Below the pieces are notes generated by a model. It was given only the letters and a program-made list of their open reading frames with translations, had not been told where the DNA came from and made no database searches. The position numbers were made by a program, and so were the translations under genes. 64,000 nt of DNA from Acanthopleura granulata (lineage: Eukaryota; Mollusca; Polyplacophora; Chitonida; Chitonidae). The stretch spans positions 9,287,723 to 9,351,722 of the forward strand of contig JABBOT010000011.1 in the NCBI GenBank assembly GCA_016165875.1. The letters run 5' to 3'. Numbering within the stretch: position 1 is the first letter of the stretch; every line of letters begins with the position of its first letter. Shown here piece after piece: positions 1-10,062 of this stretch.

Positions 1-59
1 TGTAAGTGAAATATTCTTGAGTACGGCGCAATACACCAATGAAATAAATGAATAAATAA
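1..59 (+). mobile_element. SINE family A, 3' tail (cut by window edge)
   Basis: The 3' end of the tRNA-headed SINE that recurs throughout the window: an AAGTGAAATATTCTTGAG block, a GTACGGCG block, then an AATAAATA tail. Only the tail is in the window. It lies in an intron of the GK5 gene, in the sense direction. Confidence 0.85.
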
Positions 60-229
60 TGGGATAGAAGCAACACCTGTTGTGAGACGAAAATCCACCG
101 ACACTAATTTGATGTTAAGAGCAATGTCAGATTTAGAAACCCCAAGAACTCAAATGATAAACCTCGTTGTACATGTAGGAAACATAGTCACCATTTCTAC
201 ATCGATGTGTGTCTTGTTTTCCTCCACAG

Positions 230-2008
230 GGCAGACGGCGGTGTCTGCTCCAACAACTTTGTGATGCAACTGGTGTCTGATATCATCGACCAATCAGTGG
301 ACAGAGCCAAGCAGGCTGACATGACCAGCCTGGGAGCGGCTTTCCTTGCTGGGCTGGCAACAGGTGGGCTCAAATTGTCTCGTTGAATTATTCTATGTGA
401 GGCATTTTGGTTCTGAAGCTTACATTTTACCAGTAACTGCCTCCGCGGTTAGTGGTTAGAGCATCTCCACAGGGTTGGGAGACCCGGGACAAACATTGGG
501 TTGGGAGATCCGGGATAAATGTTGGGTTGGGAGATCCAGCATCAGTCTCAGGTTGGCAGATCCAGAATCAATGTCGGGTCGGGTCATACTCGGGCCAAAA
601 AAAAAATGGCACTTATTGCTTCCTTGCCTGGTGCTCAGCACTGAAAGGTTAAAAGCAAAAAAAACAGGACTGGTCAGCCGAGTATAATGTGACTGGGTGG
701 GGTGTCATGTCTGGTGTCTTTGGCATGATGTTACAGTGTGGGCAGCACCTTGGCGACATGAACTCACCCTGCCACAAGACACAGTATATACATATATGTA
801 CCTTCTAAGGACTGCCCGTTGTCAACTGAGAAATGGTCGAGTACAGCGTAACACCCAAGCAGGCATACTGGACATACATGTACATACTTATTACCAATGT
901 CGATAGTAATGTTGATCTATTATTGAAAAAGATATATGTATAGGCTGTCACTTTTCATTCCTGTATTATTATAGAGGGTGTAAGGTAATAGCAAATTGTA
1001 CAGAGTTACCCGATTTAAATAAATGTTTCATTCATTCAGTCAATCAATCAGTCAGTCAGTCAGTAAATAAGTCAATCAATCAGTCAGTCAATCAGTCAAT
1101 CAATCAGTCAGTCAGTCAATCACTCGATCAGTGAATTAATCAGTCAGTCAGTCAATCAGTCAGTCAGTCAGCCAGTCAATCAGTCAGTCAGTCAATCAAT
1201 CAATCAGTCAGTCAGTGAGTCAATCAATCGATCAGTCAATTAATCAGTCAGTCGGCCAGTCAATCAATCAATCAGTCAGTCAATCAGTCAGTCAGTCAGT
1301 CAGTCAATCAATCAGTCAGTCAGTCAGTCAATCAATCAAACAGTCAGTGAACCATGATCTGTTGAGTTTAAACGTGGTCCCTGTACATTGTAATGCCCAA
1401 ACTGGCGCATGTACCTTCAGCAAACATTCAGATGTAAGCATCTCGCAGTTTCACAATGTTTGTTAGTTGCTGTGTCAAAGGCCGATGGTTTACTCTTGGC
1501 ACTTCAGTTTACTCCATCCATAAACCTGGGCTCGCTTTCCCAAAACTTTGTAAATCAATACTTCATAGCTTTGCTTCATTTCTCGTTGATTTCATAAATC
1601 ACATCGCCCTGTGGTACTGCAGCCGCAACAACATCTGTTACAAGAAAAGTTATGCAAAGGTTTCTGGCCTCTGACTGCCATCTAGAAAAAAGCGAAGAAT
1701 TCTAGAGCACGGTCATAGAACACTAACCACTGACTCATTCATAATGAAACTCTGGAGTATTTACTGATTTTAGCCATAGCTAATTATGTATGATGTTACT
1801 AAATCTAACAGCGCTAACTTTTGGACACCCATAATTTAAAGTCTACTTATATTCTTCAGGTATCTGGCAATCAAAAGATGAACTGCGAGCGATCCGTAAA
1901 TCAGAATGTGTGTTCAAACCCCGGCCCACATGGTCTCAGTATAAAGACGTCATTACAACCTGGGAGAGAGCGGTCAATAGATCCAAACATTGGTACAAGT
2001 CCTCCTGA
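230..2008 (+). CDS. GK5: Glycerol kinase 5 (FGGY family), last two coding exons, 5' partial
   Basis: Two coding exons join as 230-363 and 1860-2008. The first follows a TTTCCTCCACAG acceptor and encodes the FGGY C-terminal-domain motif DGGVCSNNFVMQ, then a block ending SLGAAFLAGLATG. It ends in phase 1 at a GT donor (364). The second follows an ATTCTTCAG acceptor, completes a Gly codon and encodes a Trp-rich C-terminus (starting GIWQSKDEL, ending KHWYKSS) before TGA at 2006-2008. The order DGG loop, LGAA block and short Trp-rich tail matches GK5 C-termini. The family is predicted to phosphorylate glycerol with ATP; catalysis is less well established for GK5 than for GK. All upstream exons lie left of the window, so the ATP-binding N-terminal half cannot be judged. 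The intron (364-1859) holds a SINE and a tetranucleotide tract. Confidence 0.9.
437..870 (+). mobile_element. SINE family B, near full length, with expanded B-box region
   Basis: It begins with a tRNA-like head (GCCTCCGCGGTTAGTGG then TTAGAGCATC, an A-box-like segment). A GGGTCGGGTCATAC block follows, then a body with ATAATGTGACTGGGTGGGG and a CCACAAGACACAGTATATAC block. The 3' end carries a TCGAGTACAGCGTAACACC tail resembling that of SINE family A. I recognise this architecture from tRNA-derived SINEs of marine invertebrates. Where a single B box is expected, 473-585 holds four to five degenerate ~28 bp repeats of a GTTGGGAGACCCGGGA-like segment. It sits in the last GK5 intron, sense orientation. 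Confidence 0.75.
1033..1350 (+). repeat. CAGT/CAAT tetranucleotide tract
   Basis: About 320 bp of interspersed TCAG and TCAA tetramers in the last GK5 intron. The tract leaves a frame open because of its composition (a Ser-Gln-rich translation). This is repeat behaviour, not coding evidence. Confidence 0.95.
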
Positions 2009-2149
2009 CCTTCAACCTTTGACCTTTCAAGGGTGTTACCTGCATCAGATTGACCTTGTGCCTTGACTGACAGCCAACTGCTCAAAAGCTGTGCATTGTC
2101 ACATTCCATTATGCAAATTTATGCATGTTAGAAAAAAAAATTCTCAGCA

Positions 2150-2155
2150 AATAAA
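2150..2155 (+). terminator. Candidate GK5 polyadenylation signal
   Basis: AATAAA about 140 bp after the GK5 stop codon. The sequence after it is T-rich (2259-2280), consistent with a downstream element. It is the first good hexamer after the stop. Confidence 0.6.
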
Positions 2156-2478
2156 CCTGAAAGTTTTGATATTTTTACCAGTCATTGACCATTACGAGTA
2201 AACCTCTCCCAGGAAATAGGATTCTTTAATTAAAAAGAGCATTGTTTGGTTAAAAGGGGCTTTGTTTTTGTTTTTTTTTTAGATACATATTCGTACATAA
2301 ACTGCAAGTCATCTGCATACAAAGTTCATGGTGTGAAATTGTGTCTTCCAGCAAATTAAATGTCAGTTTGTCAGGGGCTTGATAGTGATATAAATGATAC
2401 TTTCTTATGATAAATCAATGAATAATCAAATACCAAAATTTTCAATCAAAGGACTAACATGTGAGATATCTGGATGAG

Positions 2479-2626
2479 TCTTTCTTATGGATATGCAACT
2501 TCTTGCTTTATTAACACGACGTTTGGAAGTAGTTACTGACATTGTTAGAAAGTGTGATAACGATGTTAGTAACTACATTGAAAAGTCGTGTTAATAAACC
2601 AAGAAATTGCATATCCATAAGAAAGA
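2479..2626. repeat. 148 bp near-perfect palindrome (foldback or hairpin element)
   Basis: The left arm begins TCTTTCTTATGGATATGCAA and the right arm ends TTGCATATCCATAAGAAAGA, an exact reverse complement over these 20 bases. Pairing continues inward with few mismatches (TTAACACGAC with GTCGTGTTAA, AGTAGTTACT with AGTAACTACA) to a ~10-base loop near 2550. Either a tiny foldback MITE or the template of a long hairpin RNA. It is about 320 bp past the GK5 polyadenylation signal. Confidence 0.85.
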
Positions 2627-3495
2627 TGTGTCCTTTGTGTTTCCTTCCCAACTTCTGAATGCCTCTCAAGCCAGTTATATCTGATATCTAACAAGTCATC
2701 AAGTCAAATCAGTGATCAAAGGAATGAGTTGTTTATCATTATTGTAAATGAAACAATACTGATCTGTCTAATTCTTTGTTCATTGAGGTATTGAGTTGAA
2801 ATTAAATCACATCAAATTAAAATCAGTTTAGAAGTATACTACTTTTTATGCACGTAATTCTTAACACATAACTAGAATATTTACATATGTAAATTTACAT
2901 TTGTGGAAACATATGATTATTGCAACAGTGTTACTTAGGCATACATTTTCGAAGTTATGATTTTTTGGTATTGTTTGGGAGCATGAATGCTTTTCAGTGC
3001 ATTTTTATGATATAGTTTGCGATACATCTTTTTATATGTGGTTTCATTGTGATATGTTAAATGTGTAATCAGTGTTAAGGTGTAAAGTTCTTTGATGCTC
3101 TTGATGGCTTTTTTGTGTGAATTCAAAAGCTCTAGTTTAAAACTTCAAAAGTCTAGAAGATTTGTGATCTTGATCATGGTTTACAAGATCCGTAACTCTG
3201 TAATCTTTTCACATGTTTGCTAGATGTTGATTAAAGCGTATTCTGAGAGCATTATTCTGTGGTAAGATGATAAAATTATACTTTTTTGTGAAGCCCTGAA
3301 TATCACCATCCCAATCAATACTTCTTGCCTACAAAATGAAATTGAAAGATAGATAAATTGCACTCAAAGTTGCTCTTTCATACATGAATGCAAGAGCCTG
3401 GCAGAACTAGGGTAACTTTGATGTAATATCAACTTTATTCTTGCGTGTATAGAGTATAATAGCTTGGGCTCATAAAAAGTGCTACTGCAACCAGC

Positions 3496-3560
3496 TTGAC
3501 CTCAAGCCACGTCTTGACCTCAAGGTGCATCTTGACCTCAAGGCGCACTTTGACCTCAAG
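3496..3560 (+). repeat. Four 18 bp repeats with TTGACCTCAAG core
   Basis: TTGACCTCAAG recurs at about 3496, 3514, 3532 and 3550, separated by short GC-rich linkers. The rest of 2627-4719 is AT-rich intergenic DNA in which I see no exon. Confidence 0.85.
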
Positions 3561-4717
3561 TTTTTTTCCTTCTTTTTTTTCTTCTTGATTTCTTGATTTT
3601 CCTTCTTGTAACATATCCATTGAAATCCACTCTAGACCACATGATGATCCTGTAAACTTAATTCATTATTTTGTCTTCCATTGTTTGTGTAACAGATACA
3701 ATTCCTGTATACATTTACAGGCTTAAGAAATCCTGGGTATCCAGCTAGCCTTAGAAAATCGAAATCACTGGATCCTAAAATTGTTTATGTATACGTATAT
3801 TAAGTCCGTTTCTGTGTGTTTTCGCACTTTTGTGCCAGTATGTGTTCTGTTGCAATGTAGGATTCCCCAGTTGTAGTGAGGTACTGTTGTTTCTGGGTAA
3901 GGGCTAATTAGCACAGGTTGTGTGGAAGGGTACATGTGCGAGTTGTGAAACTGCATGTCGCAGTGTACTATTAACTGTTACGAAACTGTTACTGTACTAT
4001 CCTTTTCAGTCATTACAACAGTTTTCAGAGGGAGTGCATCGATACAGTTATTGTCAAAATGAAGCCAAAAGTGATTTGTGTTGTGTCATCACAGGTATAA
4101 GGTTCATAAAACTATGAGAACTATTTCTCTAGAATTATTTTTCCAAGAAAATATTGCAGTATTGCTTTTAGCACCGGTTGAAAAAGTTGAATAATTAGGG
4201 TGCTAATGATAAAATGTACACACACTTTGTTAGCTTAAGATCTTTCATGCTTTGTACATTAGCTCCAGGGAAAATCCATCATGATATCTTGAAGTGTTCA
4301 ACTGAAAATACATTTTCTTGGGTTTTTTTTCCCCGGTGATGCATACTCAAGGACTTTTAACTTACACATATGTTAGCAGTCCTGTTTACGGGTAAAAGAA
4401 ACCAGAGTGAGCCAGAGCTGACTGCTACAAACCTGGCAAATGACCTAAAGCGAGAACTTGATAAAGAAAGTGTGACATTTTTGACCCATATTTGGGCATA
4501 AAATTATTGTGGTCTGTGCCGTATACATTCCTCACAGAAGAGCTTTATGATAATTAATTTGTATATTGTTACCAAGGTTACATTCTTACCAGGGCAAGAA
4601 TATTCTATGCATAGTTAAATTTGTGAGACTCAAGTATATTTTTAGTAAAAACAAAATTTACATGAAGGTGCACTTTACTAACCATAAAGAACTCAAAAAT
4701 ATATGTAAATATGCTGT

Positions 4718-4719
<2 letters not shown>

Positions 4720-4767
<48 letters not shown>

Positions 4768-4798
4768 ATATATATGTTACATATATATATATATATGT
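4720..4798. repeat. AT dinucleotide microsatellite
   Basis: A run of AT dinucleotides with two short interruptions (TGTTAT and TGTTAC). Its Ile-Tyr translation is not coding. Confidence 0.95.
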
Positions 4799-5154
4799 AT
4801 ATGTGTAAATAAACATATATCTCACTTTGAATGACAATGGTTTTGTTCTACATTTTAGCCTTTTGCCCAGATGCAGGCTCTTTACTGCATAGTGCACTTG
4901 TGCATCTGTGTCCTATATTTTTGTTAAATTTTTAGTGTACAGAGCACTTTTGAAAGAAAAAAAAAGATGTTCTGAAGTTTGTCCTTCATTTTCTCTGGTG
5001 ACAAAGGGAAGCCCCTTTTCCCCTCCAAACAAATGATCGCCATGCAAGACTACCCAATCATTATAATCGCAGATGCATGTACATCTGAGATGCATGTACA
5101 TCTGAGATATCAAAATATGTCCGCATATTCAGTGACTGCCCCAAGAAAGTAAAT

Positions 5155-5600
5155 GTTGTCGAAATGAACACTGGTTCTGTGGGTGGAGGAAGTGCCCGGG
5201 GAAAACCACTGACCAATGGCAAGTTACTAAACAACGTGCCCATATAGCTTTCACCAGCTTTTACCCTGTATATGAAGGCTACATGATTTCTCAGGTACAT
5301 GATTTTTACAATTTGAGGTGAAGTGTGTTAGCTCAACTGCCCTGGCTACAATTGCTAACTGCCATCCTGTCATCGAGAACTGAAAGGTCAAGAAAGAGAA
5401 TCTCCAAAATCCTCTGTCCTTTTGTCCTAGAGATTACATTCCCCTCTGCTTTGATTGATGGATTGGTGTTTATTACCGTACTGAGTAATTTTGTTTATGG
5501 TCAGGCAGTTTTGTGAGTGGAGGAAAAACCAGAGTGGGTGAGGTGACCTTTGGCAAGTTACTGACGTCTCCTGTGTGACACACAGAGTTGCACACCAATT
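5155..5600 (+). repeat. Two degenerate copies of a SINE-like dispersed repeat
   Basis: Two related stretches, about 5165-5240 and 5510-5575, share a GTGGGTGGAGGAA or GTGAGTGGAGGAA block followed by TGGCAAGTTACT. The second is preceded by ATTGATTGGTGTTTATT, like the tail end of a minus-oriented SINE. They resemble old SINE bodies, but no head was found. Between 5600 and 7580 I see nothing beyond a G-rich run near 6206. Confidence 0.4.
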
Positions 5601-7584
5601 TGCAATCATTGGCAGAACAGTCTGAACAGTCAACAAACGTAAGATTACACACACTTCCACAAGCATGACAAGTGTTGACAATTTCTGAATGGTGGCGGGG
5701 AAATACGAAAATTCACTATTTGAGACCATGGTTGAACTGCAGTGATTTCTCCCAGCTCTTGAGTATGAATGTTGAGAAGCAATCTTTCCCGCTTATCAAT
5801 ATCACGTGTAGTTGATGGTTTCAGCAATTACCTTTGCATCAATAGATGGTTTAAACAATGGCAGTATTGTTTGAGTGAAACATAGTAGAACTTTCCTTTC
5901 ACCATAGGCTAGAATTGTGCCAGACTGTTAGAGACTGATTACTCTTCACCAAAAATGGCAACATATACAGGCCTACAGTGTGAACCGACTGAAACAAGAA
6001 GAAAGCTGGATTTGAACTGGTGACCTTCAGACAAACTGAGAAGAAATTCTTCTTTGTATTTAACCATTTTATTCATTCCCATGTGGCAAGCAAGGCTCCC
6101 AGACTATGCAGTGTATAATACTAGTTCATACATGGGGTTTCACTGATGTGGCCAGACAGATACACACCATTAAATGTGAAACATGGCACCAATGGATGTT
6201 TTGTAGGGGGGGGGGAGGGGAGGGGGACACAAACAGCCAATTCCATACTGCTGAAGCAATACATTCAACAACTTAGCAACACGTACAGGCAATTACTCTA
6301 CTTCTGCTCACAAAGAATGTTTTCTTCATATCACCTGAAGTGTTAAAAATTTAAGAAAAAAATATAAAGAAAAAGAACCTCTTGGAATTTTTGAACTTCA
6401 AATCTGACATGGCACTTTTTATACACATACATTCCGTAGAATATTAGGCCTAATCTTTGCCAACGTACACGAAATATATTAAAATTGGATAACAGTATCT
6501 GAATTTAAACTTCATATGTGAACAAAAAGAAACAAAAAACGAGAGTAAAAAAACAAACAAACCCAAAACAGAGTTGCATATTCTCGGTGAATAGGACATT
6601 TAGAAAGAGCCACTGTGTCCAACAGCATGTCATGTAGTACAGGTACATGCAGCAGTGCACGTATTTCCATCTGCCAAGGTTTTTCACTCGCCCCACTTTA
6701 CACTGCACAAGGCCAGCTGGTTTTTGAGACAAAACAACTTCTTACCAAGTCCTAAGATAAAAATTCACAACGTACTGACACAGATAAATACTGGTAAATA
6801 CACACATAAATATCCACAGCATGCAGTCATGACAACCATGACGAACACGAATATACGAATATGTGCGCGTATACCACATGCTATGGAAAATCACCACACA
6901 GCGGTTTTCAAACTTAAAATCATTTCACTTCGAGATAATTAGTAGCAAAACATTCAGTTTAATTCGTACAACTATTCAGATAAACAATAATATTTTGAAA
7001 TGTTCCAGGCAAGAATACCATATCCTGAAGTCGTCACAAAAAAACAAAAGAAGCACTCTGATTATACACCAGTTGTTTCAAGGACATCGATCTACATACA
7101 TCTGCTGTATGCAATAATACACACACACTGACATGAGATTGTGAGATACCCGGGTAAACACTGAAGGCTACAGTGAGGAGGTTTATACTTTGATTCCTGA
7201 TTGCGGACTAACTTAACGGCGTGAGATTCATGTAAGCAGAATTGGAAAGAGATTTATGGGTTATCTGACAGACTCGTGTTCACATGTCAGTCCTGTCATT
7301 TTGTAGCAAATTCACGCTGAGAAGCAGGATTTGGCATTGCATGAACTATGTCCCTATTTATCCCATGTCAGTAAGTTTTAAGACTCTACTGGTGAACATT
7401 TCATTTGTAGGAATATGGCAGTGATGTGGTTCATGGGTTGAGGAAATCTGGTCTAGCCCATAGAAAACCAAAGCCTTTTAGCCTGGCACCCGGCAAATGT
7501 CATTACTTGTTATCTGCTCTGACAACACAGACACACATTATCCCCAATGACCTTGAACAGAACAGATCAGACAAACCAGCTTCT

Positions 7585-7660
7585 AATATTTATTTATTTA
7601 TTTCATTGTTTTTTTGTTTTTTTTGGCCGTACTCAAGAATATTTCACTTATTTCAAACAC
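7585..7660 (-). mobile_element. SINE family A, 3' tail fragment
   Basis: TATTTATTTATTTCATTG, then CCGTACTCAAGAATATTTCACTT: the reverse complement of the family A tail, with no body. It is ~100 bp from a full copy in the same orientation. Confidence 0.75.
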
Positions 7661-7758
7661 CTTTTTATTTACAATGTACGTCGTTGCGACAACAGGGTGA
7701 CGTCCATTTCCGAAATGACGTCGCCCTCTTGGGGCATGGTAGGGCCAATTGCCTATCC

Positions 7759-8026
7759 TTTATTTATTTATTTATTTGATTGGTGTTTTAATAATCTCAA
7801 GAACATTTCACTTATACGACGACAACCAGCATTATGGTGGGAGGAAACCAGGCAGAGCCTGGTGGAAACCCAAGACCATCCGCAGGTCGCTGGGAGACCT
7901 TCTCACATACGGCCGGAGAGGAAGCCAGCATGAGCTTGACTTGAACTCACAGGAACCACATTGGTGGGAATCTTCAGGGTCATTACGCTGCGCTAGCATG
8001 CTAACCAACTGAGCCAGGGAGGCCCC
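7759..8026 (-). mobile_element. SINE family A, full length
   Basis: On the - strand the order is: tRNA-like head GGGGCCTCCCTGGCTCAG with A-box (TGGCTCAGTTGGTTAG), the GTGAGTTCAAGTCAAGCTC block (B-box-like GTTCAAGTC), the CTGGCTTCCTCTCCGGCCGT block, the GGTTTCCTCCCACCATAATG block, and an AATAAATAAATAAA tail. This is the reference structure used here for family A. It lies between GK5 and MPI. Confidence 0.92.
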
Positions 8027-10062
8027 AGTTCGTAATATGGGCAGATCAGTCACACCTTGCATAGAAAATGAAAATCTCAACCAAAATCAGCGCTGGCATA
8101 CAAGTACATGTAAGTAATTACTGTAAAACTGCGTCCAAAAGAGTGCATCTTTAGAAGGAAATAAATGTCATAAAACATTATATTTAGGTGACGAAACAAC
8201 TTTTTAAAATCAACAGAACTTTCAGAGTCTGGAAAAATAAACAACTTGGTCATGGGCGAATTTTTAGGTCATTTACGGTAGTCTTTGCAGCCCTGCAACA
8301 ATTTAAAAATAATACCATTTGTACACAGAATTAGACCAGAAAGCTAATTAAAAAATCCTAACAAGCTATTGTCGTTCACTGGTTGACGTATCCTATAAAA
8401 TGTCGACATGTATTGTTCATGTTTGATAAACAAAAGGAAAACAAAAGTGTCACGATCATCATACAAAAGAAGAAGATTACCGTTACCTAAACATCCCCCA
8501 GTAAAAACAAACAAAACGTGTCCTAGAATTACCTGTATTTCTGTAAGACACGCCCTCTTTTAGAATTTCCCGAAGGCGTGATTATCTCCCTTCATATGGC
8601 ACACACGAGGTTTCAAGTTTCAAGGCAAAAACGATCACCTGACAGATCAACTCCCACCAAAACAGATAGGAAAGCTGCAGAAACTGGAAAGGAGTCACAT
8701 AATTCAGGTCACTCATACCCTGTTTGCCAAGATCGAGATGCAGATAGTGAAGTGTGGCTTGGAGTTTTGGGTTATAGACAAAAGCCAGGTGGCTTATATA
8801 AAACTTCCTGGCAGTGGTCAGAGGCTTGGAGCTGGGGGCCAGCCTTTAAGAATGCCTGAGTAAATATATTTAGTATATTTTACATTATATCATATTTAGA
8901 TGCCATCTAGAATGTTATTCCTGGAACACCAAATCTGACCAAGTAGAAATCACTTGACAGTTTCTGCATAATTTCAGAAACTCCCACTAACACTCATCTT
9001 GTTCAAGAAACACACATTTTAGCCTTCACTTTACATATTGCACCAGACATGCCAGACACCCTACAATGTAACCGTTCTACGTCATTTAGATTGTGATTCC
9101 AAGAAAACAAAGTTCGACCAAGGAGATATTAATATTTCTATAACCGTGGATTGACCATACGAGGGGAGATAAGCACGCTGCTGGAAAGGAAAATATCTTT
9201 CCCTGCCAGTGTTCGTTAAATACATTCAATATGATGTCACCACATACTGAAGCTTCAGCGACACACAGAGATGACTGTTCCACATACAAACAAAAATCTT
9301 CTTCAAAGTGGTTGTTATGCGTGAAAAAGAAACAAACATGGATCTAACACCAACTGCACATACTCATATGATTACTATGAGAAGCCATTTTTCCCTCCAA
9401 TATTATGAATGCCACTGTACACAAAAACCTAAACCCACATTCATGGATTTCCATCAATTCCAATCCATAATCTCTACAACATGGTTTACATACTTATAAT
9501 AGTTCCTTTCAGAGACAAAAAGTGATTTTGCGAACATTTCTAAAATTCATGCATCGTTTGTGCACTGGGTATTGCAACAGACACGGGAAAAGAATAAAAT
9601 TCACTTCGAACGCATAATGCTGCATTTAACCGGGTTAAAACTATTTATGCTGTTTGAGTATTGCGTTCAAGAGATTTCGTCTGAAACATGAACATTAAAT
9701 TTCCTTCAATACAGTAATAAAGTGACTTTTCATAACATAAAAATTGCTGACCTCTTTTACGACAAATGCTTCACCAGTCTTGCACACACTAAGAGTACAA
9801 GCAAAATTAAAATACTGCAGCAAATCACCAACAATTTCATGGAGACGTTCACCAACTAATCCTCCTGTTCTACTAAACTAGTGAAAACCCAGGTAAAATT
9901 ACTAATATTTTTCCCAGCTAGTCTCCCAACAGTACTTCAGTTCACACTGCAGGGTGAATAATTTGTGAAAAATTCCATCAAATCATAGGTGATCATTTCC
10001 CAGATCAGATTATCGTATTAAGGTCACCATGATAATGCTAACATCAAGCAAATATCGTGCAA
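8027..10062. other. Intergenic stretch and putative MPI 3' UTR, nothing specific seen
   Basis: No exon-like segment, RNA gene or clear repeat was recognised. The part next to 10062 should contain the MPI 3' UTR, but I could not pick a convincing minus-strand AATAAA, so the transcript end is undetermined. Confidence 0.5.

Noticed and set aside
4566..4808. Frame ending in Ile-Tyr repeats
   Set aside because: Translation of the AT microsatellite.
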